In this document: positions 55,612 through 63,198 of the stretch, one piece after another
Numbering within the stretch: position 1 is the stretch's first letter
How the letters are laid out: each line of letters starts with the position of its first letter
Origin: Seonamhaeicola sp.
GTDB taxonomy: Bacteria; Bacteroidota; Bacteroidia; Flavobacteriales; Flavobacteriaceae
Assembly: GCF_028281565.1 (NCBI RefSeq)
Contig: NZ_JANQJQ010000045.1
Location: 1-64,000, forward strand
DNA length: 64,000 nt
Direction of reading: 5' to 3'
Made by a program: the position numbers and the translations under genes
The notes under the pieces: model-generated
The model's input: only the letters and a program-made list of their open reading frames with translations
The model's database searches: none
Told to the model about the DNA's origin: nothing

Positions 55612-56880
55612 TTATGTGCCGCTTTTTCTAACTATAAAAAGACCTCTGTTGATGTCGCTTATAATGATGTTTCCACTTGGGAAATAAGGATAAACAGTCC
55701 AGGCACCATCAAAAGCAGTATTGTCGTCCTCAGGATAGGTATCAAAGAAGCCTATTTCTGTGAAGGTAGCATTGTCAATATCGGAAATATCTATAACCCG
55801 CATACCTGCTCTGTAGTTAGCAAGGTAAAAATTGTTGTTTTTTACATAACCATTATGGTCAATAGCGACTGACGGTCCAAAGTAGTTAAAATGAAACAAC
55901 GGATTGTCCAGATCTGTAAAATCAAGAACTATAGTTTTAGTGTCGAAACCAAAATTATTTTCATCTAATTCGTCACCTAATATGAAATACTTCATGTCTG
56001 AAGTAAACCAGCCTTGATGTGTGTAGCCAACATTACTGTAACTTATTGTTGAAATAATAGATGGGTTTGCTTTATCTGTAACATCTGCAATAACAACTTC
56101 ATTTTCATTGCTGCCAATGAATATTTCCTGACCGGAATAATCAGTATCAGGTCCGTTATAAGTCACAACCTGGGCATCGTGCGAATACCCTCCGGTGCTT
56201 AAACCACCCTCAATAACAGGAGCAGTCGGGTTTTGGATATTAATGAATATAGGCCCGCCGCTGTAATCAATACCGCCAACAATATACGCGTATCCGCTTT
56301 CTTCGTTAATTACAATATTATGAGCTTTTCCAAAACCGGTGAAGTGAGTGTCCTCGGCAAATGTTTCAGGTGGATTGGCAACATTTCTTAACCTGGTAAG
56401 GTCAAAGACCTGCAGGCCATGGGAATCGGTGCAACTAGAATTTCCAAAGCTGCAATCGGCCACTATAAAAGCGTGGTCATCATATATTTTTACATCACGC
56501 CAAGAACTGGAAATGGTTGCTGTTGGAAGCTTTCCTAAATAGACAGGGTTAACAGGGTCTGTGACATCAACAAAAGCAATACCGTTATCTAAACACATAA
56601 GGGCATATTCTTTTCCGGTAGTTTGGTCAACCCATCCCCAGGAATCATTGCCGCCTGTGGCATCAAAAGTGCTTAACGGAATATTTGCCATTAAATCGTA
56701 ATCATTGCAGGGATAAATATCGGCCAAACCATTAACACAGGGCGCTAAAACAACGATTGCATCTCCATCAGTATTTAAAGGAATATTATTGTCTCTTTCA
56801 CATGATGATAAAAAAATGCCTGTAAGGCAAATTAATGCAACTAAATAAAGCGCATACCTTTTCTTTTTTAAGTAGTACAT
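55612..56880 (-). CDS. Choice-of-anchor B (LVIVD-repeat) lipoprotein
   Basis: 422 aa from the ATG at 56880; a TTG 9 bases earlier is in frame. Lipobox FLSSC (Cys 27). LVIVD-like propeller repeats (GIAFVDVTDPVNPVYLG, GLQVFDLTRLR, VVIADVTDKANP, MRVIDISDID). I recognise the choice-of-anchor B architecture. Four histidines recur in equivalent blade positions: AHN (187), SHDAQ (234), THQGW (288), DHN (342), with H136 in a fifth place. They may line the propeller axis and bind metal; that is inference. First of the four lipoprotein genes ending in the di-haem peroxidase. Confidence 0.86.
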   Translation of the reverse strand: MYYLKKKRYALYLVALICLTGIFLSSCERDNNIPLNTDGDAIVVLAPCVNGLADIYPCNDYDLMANIPLSTFDATGGNDSWGWVDQTTGKEYALMCLDNGIAFVDVTDPVNPVYLGKLPTATISSSWRDVKIYDDHAFIVADCSFGNSSCTDSHGLQVFDLTRLRNVANPPETFAEDTHFTGFGKAHNIVINEESGYAYIVGGIDYSGGPIFINIQNPTAPVIEGGLSTGGYSHDAQVVTYNGPDTDYSGQEIFIGSNENEVVIADVTDKANPSIISTISYSNVGYTHQGWFTSDMKYFILGDELDENNFGFDTKTIVLDFTDLDNPLFHFNYFGPSVAIDHNGYVKNNNFYLANYRAGMRVIDISDIDNATFTEIGFFDTYPEDDNTAFDGAWTVYPYFPSGNIIISDINRGLFIVRKSGT

Positions 56881-57012
56881 ACTTAGCAATTTTTAGTAAA
56901 ACGAATTTTCATACACATATATTATCTCATGCTTTTGAAAACCGTATGTAAAGTAACAAATTTAACCTGATAAAACTATTATTTTAAAATAGAATAATAG
57001 CATTAAGCTTCT

Positions 57013-57020
57013 TATTTTTG
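57013..57020 (+). promoter_or_regulatory. Candidate -7 promoter element for thiL
   Basis: TATTTTTG matches TAnnTTTG and ends 4 bases before the thiL ATG, so the transcript would be nearly leaderless. A -33 TTG is not evident. Confidence 0.45.
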
Positions 57021-57024
57021 CAGC

Positions 57025-58071
57025 ATGATAGAAGATAAAAATCAACATAGGACCCCGTTAAGCGATTTAGGTGAGTTTGGACTTATAGACCATTTAACCA
57101 GGAATTTTAAAGTAAAACAGCCTTCTACAGTGAAGGGCATTGGGGATGATGCCGCTGTTTTAAATTTTAAAGAGCATAAAATAGTTGTTAGTACTGATTT
57201 ACTTGTTGAGGGTGTACATTTCGATTTGAGTTATATGCCATTAAAGCACCTGGGCTACAAAGCTGTTGTGGTTAATTTGTCTGACGTATATGCCATGAAT
57301 GCCCAGGCTACCCAGGTCACTGTTTCAATAGCGGTGTCTAACAGGTTCTCTTTAGAAGCTTTAGAAGCACTATATGCCGGTATTGAAACCGCAGCTAAAA
57401 TATATAATGTTGATGTTGTGGGAGGAGATACAACATCCTCTACCACAGGGTTGTTAATTTCTGTAACGGCTATTGGTCAGGTAGATCATGATAACGAAGT
57501 CTATAGAAATGGAGCAAAACCAAATAACCTGTTAGTCGTTTCGGGGGATTTAGGTGGTGCTTATATGGGTTTACAAATCTTAGAAAGGGAAAAGGAAGTT
57601 TATAAAGTGAACCCTAATAATCAACCGGATTTAGATGCCTATTCCTATGTTATTGAACGTCAGTTAAAACCTGAGGCAAGACAGGATATAATTAGACTCT
57701 TGAAAGATCTGGACGTTAGGCCTACAGCTATGATTGATATTAGCGACGGACTTTCCTCGGAGATCCTTCATATTTGTAAGCAGAGTCAGGTTGGCTGCGA
57801 TCTGTATGAAAACAAAATTCCATTAGACCCTCAGGTTATTGCAACATGTGAAGAATTTGATATAGACAGTACAACGGTTGCATTAAACGGAGGGGAAGAT
57901 TATGAATTGCTATTTACAATATCACAGGAAGACTATCCTAAAATTAAAGCGAATCCTAGCTTAACAGTGATAGGTTATATAAAAGAAAAAGGAGAAGGGA
58001 TACATTTAGTGACCAGGGCGGAAACAAAAATTGAGCTTAAAGCTCAGGGGTGGAAAAATTTTAATGTCTGA
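57025..58071 (+). CDS. thiL: Thiamine-monophosphate kinase
   Basis: 348 aa. Phosphorylates thiamine monophosphate to the diphosphate cofactor. AIR-synthase/ThiL fold with GIGDDAAVLNF (about 35-45), VVGGDTTSSTTGL, IDISDGLSSEILH, and LNGGEDYELLFT. Its last 11 bases overlap the convergent small zinc-ribbon gene at 58061. Confidence 0.96.
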   Translation: MIEDKNQHRTPLSDLGEFGLIDHLTRNFKVKQPSTVKGIGDDAAVLNFKEHKIVVSTDLLVEGVHFDLSYMPLKHLGYKAVVVNLSDVYAMNAQATQVTVSIAVSNRFSLEALEALYAGIETAAKIYNVDVVGGDTTSSTTGLLISVTAIGQVDHDNEVYRNGAKPNNLLVVSGDLGGAYMGLQILEREKEVYKVNPNNQPDLDAYSYVIERQLKPEARQDIIRLLKDLDVRPTAMIDISDGLSSEILHICKQSQVGCDLYENKIPLDPQVIATCEEFDIDSTTVALNGGEDYELLFTISQEDYPKIKANPSLTVIGYIKEKGEGIHLVTRAETKIELKAQGWKNFNV

Positions 58072-58303
58072 AAACTAATAATTCAGGGTTAACCTTTTGA
58101 CGCTTTAAAAGGCGTTTGTTATGAATGTTTTCCAAAACGGCATTTATCTCTTTGAATTTTGGTGTTAACTCTGTTAAATTACCGTTACTGTCTGTGGTAA
58201 ATTGTTTTTTGCAGTTTTTGCAAGCGTATTCTTTCACGTGAAAGGTGATATTTCTGCTAAGCTTCAAATCGTGCCCAAATACTTTGCAATGTATGTGTTT
58301 CAT
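58061..58303 (-). CDS. Small zinc-ribbon-like protein, copy 1
   Basis: 80 aa. Putative metal site: C-x(4)-H (CKVFGH) near the N-terminus plus C-x2-C (YACKNCKKQF), then a conserved LTPKFKEINAVLENIH helix. It closely matches the protein at 58386 (FHVKEYxCxxCKKQ, ELTPKFKEIN, IH), so they are tandem paralogues. I do not recognise a named family; the C...GH plus C-x2-C frame recalls DUF1660-type proteins. It overlaps the end of thiL by 11 bases on the opposite strand. Confidence 0.78.
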   Translation of the reverse strand: MKHIHCKVFGHDLKLSRNITFHVKEYACKNCKKQFTTDSNGNLTELTPKFKEINAVLENIHNKRLLKRQKVNPELLVFRH

Positions 58304-58385
58304 AAAACGTTGGCCATTAAATAATTACTTTTAGAGAGAGACTTCTTAAAGGTAAAAAAACCCTATAAAAGTTATTAACAAGATG

Positions 58386-58652
58386 TCAACAAATCGATGA
58401 AGTGATTGATTTCTTCTTTAAACGTTCCATTCTTGAAGCGTGAATACGTTCCAGTATTCTATTTATTTCTTTGAATTTTGGGGTGAGCTCAATCAATTTT
58501 CCATTGCTGTTTGTAGTTAATTGTTTTTTGCAATGCGAGCAGGTATACTCTTTAACGTGGTAAGTTACTTTTTTTGTTATTTGATAATCATGACCAAAAA
58601 TTGAGCAATACATTTTAGGTAAAAAAGTAGGCTTGCTGGTAGTTTTTTGCAT
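58386..58652 (-). CDS. Small zinc-ribbon-like protein, copy 2
   Basis: 88 aa, with C-x(4)-H (CSIFGH) and C-x2-C (YTCSHCKKQL) and the same ELTPKFKEINRILERIH helix as the 58061 protein; basic C-terminal tail. An ATG at 58613 would remove the 13-residue N-terminal extension absent from the paralogue. A role in nucleic-acid binding is possible from the zinc site and basic tail, but unproven. Confidence 0.78.
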   Translation of the reverse strand: MQKTTSKPTFLPKMYCSIFGHDYQITKKVTYHVKEYTCSHCKKQLTTNSNGKLIELTPKFKEINRILERIHASRMERLKKKSITSSIC

Positions 58653-58710
58653 GGTTGAAATATTTGGTGACTATAAACCTACAAAAAATATAATAAAAAA
58701 CGATAAAGAG

Positions 58711-59490
58711 TCAAATATTTTCGATGAAATACATAATTGAATCTAAAAATTCAGCTTTATTTTCTATAAAACTCATATGTCCTCCATCAAATTCTACGAT
58801 CTTTACTTCGGTGTTTTCAGTTTGAGACATTAAAGATTTGTAATCAAGTGCAGGATCTTTTTTACCAATGATCATCATTTTTTTATACGGTGAAAAATGA
58901 AGCAACACTTCTCTGTCTTCTCTGATCTTCATGCCTTCTAAAGCGGCTACAATGCCTTGTAAAGGTGTTTTTAGGCACTCGTTGATCAGATGTTCTATTT
59001 CTTTTGAAAATATGTTTTGATTTTCAGGGGTAAACAGATTAGCAACAGCGATTCTGATAAACGTTTTATGATTTTGCTTTACGGCTTCAATACCTCTTTC
59101 TCTGTTTTTTTTCTTTTCAGGAGTGTCTGCACTGGCGGTAGAATTCATCAAGCATAAACCCTTTATATTGTCCGGGTTTTTTTCGGCAAAGGCCAGCGAA
59201 ACATAACCGCCCATAGAGTGGCCGATAAAAATGGATTTTCTAATTCTCAAATGCTTTAGGACAGCTTCAACCACTTCGGCCATTAATTCCATAGAATGAA
59301 TATAGCCTAAACAACCTGTTTTGCCATGACCTAAAAGGTCAATACAAATAACCCTGTTTCTTTTGGTAAGCTGAGGGAGAAACGGCTCCCAAATTTTTGT
59401 GTTCTCTAAAAATCCGTGAAGTAAAACAACGGCGTTTCCTTTTCCTTCGTCCTTATAAAAAACCGGGATGCCTTTATATTCTAGGATCAT
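58711..59490 (-). CDS. Alpha/beta-fold hydrolase
   Basis: 259 aa. HGFLENTKIWEPFL (oxyanion region), nucleophile elbow GHSMGGYVSL (Ser near 92), acid in IGKKDPALDY, and His in GGHMSFIE. Similar to the MhpC/BioH-like group of small esterases. The substrate is not indicated. It is downstream of the ACT-domain gene on the same strand with a gap of about 47 bases. Confidence 0.9.
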   Translation of the reverse strand: MILEYKGIPVFYKDEGKGNAVVLLHGFLENTKIWEPFLPQLTKRNRVICIDLLGHGKTGCLGYIHSMELMAEVVEAVLKHLRIRKSIFIGHSMGGYVSLAFAEKNPDNIKGLCLMNSTASADTPEKKKNRERGIEAVKQNHKTFIRIAVANLFTPENQNIFSKEIEHLINECLKTPLQGIVAALEGMKIREDREVLLHFSPYKKMMIIGKKDPALDYKSLMSQTENTEVKIVEFDGGHMSFIENKAEFLDSIMYFIENI

Positions 59491-59537
59491 AATTTAAAAG
59501 ATGAACTGCAAAGGTAAAAATGATCAGGTTAATCCGA

Positions 59538-60194
59538 TTACGATTTCACTCTTTTTATAGCCGTAAACGCCTTATCAACATATTCGTCTTCAACCAAAAT
59601 GGTGAACTCATTTGTTGTGGAAAGGACTTCATATAAAACGATACCTTCCCAGGCTAAACGTTTAAAAAAGTGGTAATACAAACCTGCTATTTTAGAGTTG
59701 TCCTGGGGTAGGTTTATACTAATAGCCGAAAGCCCGTCCTGAACTGCTAAAAAAGTTTCGTTTTTTAAATTATCATGGACAAAGCCTTTAAGGCTGCTGG
59801 AGATGATGATATTACTTTCGTGGATGCCTCTTGTAAAAGTGTAAAATAACTTATTTTCCTGGTTTATACGAGCCAGTATTTTGGCGTGATTATCAATTAA
59901 AGTATCCGAATTTTTAACTGTGAAATCAGTCAGGTTAGAACGCACGGTGATGTCACCCAGATTTTGGATAACACGCTTCATTTTAATGGAGTTGCCTAGG
60001 GTGGGTGGCGGATTGTAACGCCTTAAGGCCATCATAATGGCGCCTGGTTTAACGTCCTTTTTGAGCATCTTGCTAATAGGTTCGGTCAGCTCTACAGCTA
60101 AGGCACTATAATTAATAATGTTTCTTGATAGTGCTTCCTCCAGGTAAGGTTGCGTAATCAGGATGTCTTCTACACAGTTAGATACGGTTTTCAT
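59538..60194 (-). CDS. ACT-domain-like protein divergent from lysC
   Basis: 218 aa, no signal peptide. The N-terminal part (about 1-90) looks like a winged-helix or HTH-type region (YLEEALSRNIINYSALAVEL, GAIMMALRRY). The C-terminal part (about 145-218) has ACT-like pattern strands: AISINLPQ, GLYYHFFKRLAWEGIVLYEVLS-type helix-strand, then EFTILVEDEYVDKAFTAI. Close in kind to the ACT repeats of aspartate kinase. It reads away from lysC across a 141-base gap, so an amino-acid-responsive regulator of lysC is a fair inference. Confidence 0.75.
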   Translation of the reverse strand: MKTVSNCVEDILITQPYLEEALSRNIINYSALAVELTEPISKMLKKDVKPGAIMMALRRYNPPPTLGNSIKMKRVIQNLGDITVRSNLTDFTVKNSDTLIDNHAKILARINQENKLFYTFTRGIHESNIIISSSLKGFVHDNLKNETFLAVQDGLSAISINLPQDNSKIAGLYYHFFKRLAWEGIVLYEVLSTTNEFTILVEDEYVDKAFTAIKRVKS

Positions 60195-60266
60195 GTTAAT
60201 TATTTAACAATATGTGTAAAAGTAAACATTTTTTTATAAAAATAAGTTTTAAGTCAGAACGTATTT

Positions 60267-60274
60267 TAATTTTG
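60267..60274 (+). promoter_or_regulatory. Candidate -7 promoter element for lysC
   Basis: TAATTTTG matches TAnnTTTG and lies 61 bases before the lysC ATG, in the gap shared with the ACT-domain gene. Confidence 0.45.
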
Positions 60275-60335
60275 CAGCTCAAAAGGATGAAAATGAAATG
60301 ACTAGGTGCTTGGTTGCCTAAGCAAATAAGATATA

Positions 60336-61661
60336 ATGATGCAAGTTTTAAAATTTGGTGGTACTTCGGTTGGTTCAGTTGAGAACATGAATCATGTTAG
60401 GACAATCATTAATGATGGTGATAAAAAAATAGTAGTGCTTTCTGCTATGTCCGGTACAACCAATTCTTTGGTGAGTATTGCTGCAAAAGTTAAAAATAAC
60501 CATACAGAGGCTGCTCAATCTGAAATTAAGAGTTTAAATGAAAAATATGTTGAGGTTGTAAATGATTTGTTAAGTGAAAGGAGCCTTAATGCGAAAGTTG
60601 CCGATTATGTGTCAGAGCGTTTTAACTTTTTATTAGCGTGCACCAACAAATCATATACCTTGCCTTTAGAAAACGAAATATTGGCTCAGGGCGAGTTGCT
60701 TTCTACTTACATGTTTAATGCCTATTTACAGCAGGAGGGCATTAATTCTCAATTGTTACCGGCATTGGATTTTATGAAGATTGATGCGGTTAAAGAACCG
60801 GATCTAAAGTATATAAGAGAGCGTTTGAATGGGGTTTTGGAAAATACACCTGAAGCCGACATTTATATCACGCAAGGTTTTATCTGTTTAGATGATCATG
60901 GAGCAGTCTCTAATTTACAACGTGGTGGTAGTGATTATACGGCAACTATAGTTGGTGCGGTAATTAAAGCAGATGAGGTTCAAATTTGGACTGATATTGA
61001 CGGTATGCATAATAACGACCCAAGGTTTGTGGAAGGGACTCAGCCAATTTCAGATCTGTCATTTGATGAAGCTGCTGAGTTAGCCTATTTCGGCGCCAAA
61101 ATTTTGCACCCGCAAACGGTGTTGCCAGTAAGGGCAGATGGTATTCCCGTCAGGTTAAAAAATACGATGAATCCTTCGGCTCTCGGGACTTTAATTAGTA
61201 GTGATCATGTAGAAAATGGTATCAAAGCTATCGCAGCTAAAGATAACATTACCGCAATTAAAATTAAGTCCGGTAGAATGCTTCAGGCTCATGGTTTTTT
61301 GAGAAAGGTATTTGAAATTTTTGAGGTTTACGAAACACCCATAGATATGATCACTACTTCTGAAGTGGCGGTTTCTTTAACTATTGACGATGACAAAAAC
61401 CTGGATAAGATTGTATCGGAACTGGAATCCATAGCAATTATTGAAGTAGATAAAAATCAGAGTATTGTATGTCTGGTTGGGCACTCTATTGTAAACCATG
61501 AAGATACCTTTAAATTATTCCAGATTTTGAAGGATGTAAAAATAAGAATGATATCTTATGGCGGAAGCCGAAACAACATTTCATTGTTGATTGATGCCGA
61601 AGATAAAATAGGAACATTGCAAAAACTAAACGAGTATTTATTTGAATTAGTCACTCTTTAA
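60336..61661 (+). CDS. lysC: Aspartate kinase
   Basis: 441 aa, monofunctional. Phosphorylates aspartate in the first step to lysine, threonine, methionine and diaminopimelate. Kinase start KFGGTSVGS (about 6-14), LQRGGSDYTATIVG, and IWTDIDGMHNNDPR; C-terminal tandem ACT domains (about 290-441) with GFLRKVFEIFEVYETPIDM and VRMISYGGSRNNIS-like blocks, indicating feedback control. Two adjacent ATG codons at 60336 and 60339 are possible. A convergent terminator follows. Confidence 0.96.
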   Translation: MMQVLKFGGTSVGSVENMNHVRTIINDGDKKIVVLSAMSGTTNSLVSIAAKVKNNHTEAAQSEIKSLNEKYVEVVNDLLSERSLNAKVADYVSERFNFLLACTNKSYTLPLENEILAQGELLSTYMFNAYLQQEGINSQLLPALDFMKIDAVKEPDLKYIRERLNGVLENTPEADIYITQGFICLDDHGAVSNLQRGGSDYTATIVGAVIKADEVQIWTDIDGMHNNDPRFVEGTQPISDLSFDEAAELAYFGAKILHPQTVLPVRADGIPVRLKNTMNPSALGTLISSDHVENGIKAIAAKDNITAIKIKSGRMLQAHGFLRKVFEIFEVYETPIDMITTSEVAVSLTIDDDKNLDKIVSELESIAIIEVDKNQSIVCLVGHSIVNHEDTFKLFQILKDVKIRMISYGGSRNNISLLIDAEDKIGTLQKLNEYLFELVTL

Positions 61662-61685
61662 ATCTGAAGATTAAGTTTGAGCAAT

Positions 61686-61720
61686 AAAAAAGAGGGATCT
61701 CAATCCCTCTTTTTCTTTTT
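61686..61720. terminator. Two-way terminator between lysC and pepP
   Basis: AGAGGGAT (61691-61698) and ATCCCTCT (61703-61710) form a perfect 8-bp stem around CTCA, flanked by an A run on the left and a T run on the right, so it can stop transcription from both sides. Confidence 0.9.
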
Positions 61721-63011
61721 ATGAATTCATGATATCTTCAATCTCATCTACTTCAATGGGAATGTTCTTCATTAAATTGAAAGGTTCACCCGCTTTCTGG
61801 ATCACTACATCATCTTCAATTCTAACACCGAAACCTTCTTCCGGAATGTAAATACCCGGTTCAACCGTAAATACCATATGGGCTTGCATAGGTTCGGTTA
61901 AAATACCATAGTCATGTGTGTCTAATCCCATGTGATGGCTGGTTCCGTGCATCAGGTATTTTTTATAGGCCGGCCATTCCGGGTCTTCATTTTGAACATC
62001 AGCCTTATCCAGTAAACCTAAACCGAGTAATTCCGAAGTCATGATCTTGCCAACTTCAACATGATAGGCTTCCCAAAGCGTTCCGGGAACTAACATTTTA
62101 GTGGCTGCGTTTTTTACTCTTAAAACCGCGTTATAAACCGCTTTTTGACGGTCATTAAATTTACCTGAAACAGGAATGGTTCTGGTCATATCACTGGAGT
62201 AGTTGGCGTACTCAGCACCCACATCCATTAGAATTAAATCTCCGGCTTTGCATGCTTTATTGTTTTCTATGTAATGCAAAACATTGGCATTATTACCGGA
62301 TGCTACGATAGGGGTATATGCAAAACCCCGGGAGCGGTTTCTGATAAATTCGTGAATATATTCCGCTTCAATTTCGTATTCCATCACGCCCGGTTTTACA
62401 AAATTTAAAACCCTGCGGAACCCTTTTTCCGTAATATTACAGGCTTGTTGAATTAAATCTATTTCTATTTGGTCTTTTACAGAACGAAGCCTTTGCAAAA
62501 TAGGATTGCTTTTGGCAACAGCATGCGCCGGGTATTTTTCTTTTAACCATTTTGTAAACCGGTCTTCCCTGGTCTCCACTTCAACATTGGAACGGTAATG
62601 CTCGTTGGTATTGATATAAACTGTGTCGCATTGTGTCATGATCTCAAACATGATTTTTTCCAAGTCCTGCAACCAGTACACTGTTTTGATACCACTAACC
62701 TCTAATGCTTTTTCTTTGGTTAATTTTTCACCTTCCCAAACGGCAATGTGTTCATTGGTCTCTCTTAGGAACAATATTTCGCGGTGCTTTTCTTTGGGGC
62801 AATCCGGGAATAATACCAAAATACTTTCTTCCTGGTCAACTCCGGATAAATAGAAAATATCCCTGTGTTGCTGAAAGGGTAAAGTGCTATCGGCACTTAT
62901 GGGATAAATGTCATTAGAATTAAAAACAGCTAAGCTGTTCGGTTTCATTTTAGAAGTAAAATTCTTTCTGTTAGTAATAAAAAGACTGTTATTTATCGGA
63001 GAATATTTCAT
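61719..63011 (-). CDS. pepP: Aminopeptidase P (M24B metallopeptidase)
   Basis: 430 aa. Removes N-terminal residues preceding proline. Creatinase-type N-terminal domain (about 1-170), then the pita-bread catalytic domain with metal ligands in MDVGAEYANYSSDMTR (two D), HGTSHHMGLDTHD (H), VEPGIY (E) and RIEDDVVI (E). No signal peptide; cytoplasmic. Confidence 0.95.
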   Translation of the reverse strand: MKYSPINNSLFITNRKNFTSKMKPNSLAVFNSNDIYPISADSTLPFQQHRDIFYLSGVDQEESILVLFPDCPKEKHREILFLRETNEHIAVWEGEKLTKEKALEVSGIKTVYWLQDLEKIMFEIMTQCDTVYINTNEHYRSNVEVETREDRFTKWLKEKYPAHAVAKSNPILQRLRSVKDQIEIDLIQQACNITEKGFRRVLNFVKPGVMEYEIEAEYIHEFIRNRSRGFAYTPIVASGNNANVLHYIENNKACKAGDLILMDVGAEYANYSSDMTRTIPVSGKFNDRQKAVYNAVLRVKNAATKMLVPGTLWEAYHVEVGKIMTSELLGLGLLDKADVQNEDPEWPAYKKYLMHGTSHHMGLDTHDYGILTEPMQAHMVFTVEPGIYIPEEGFGVRIEDDVVIQKAGEPFNLMKNIPIEVDEIEDIMNS

Positions 63012-63198
63012 TTTAAAAAGTTTAGGAGGATAAATGTAGCAAATCTTAATAAATCATTAGTTATATTTTGCTATATTTGAGAGTCCCTCAGTTTTTAACA
63101 TTAAGATAAAACAGATTGTATGGTGTTGATATTCAATCTTTTTATCTTGTGCTGTAAGTCTCCTTAAGCTTTTTTGTTGAACTTTAAAAATTCGAAGA

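Noticed and set aside
60195..60335. Lysine riboswitch upstream of lysC
   Set aside because: The gap is short, AT-rich and shows no extended paired structure or terminator; no riboswitch supported.
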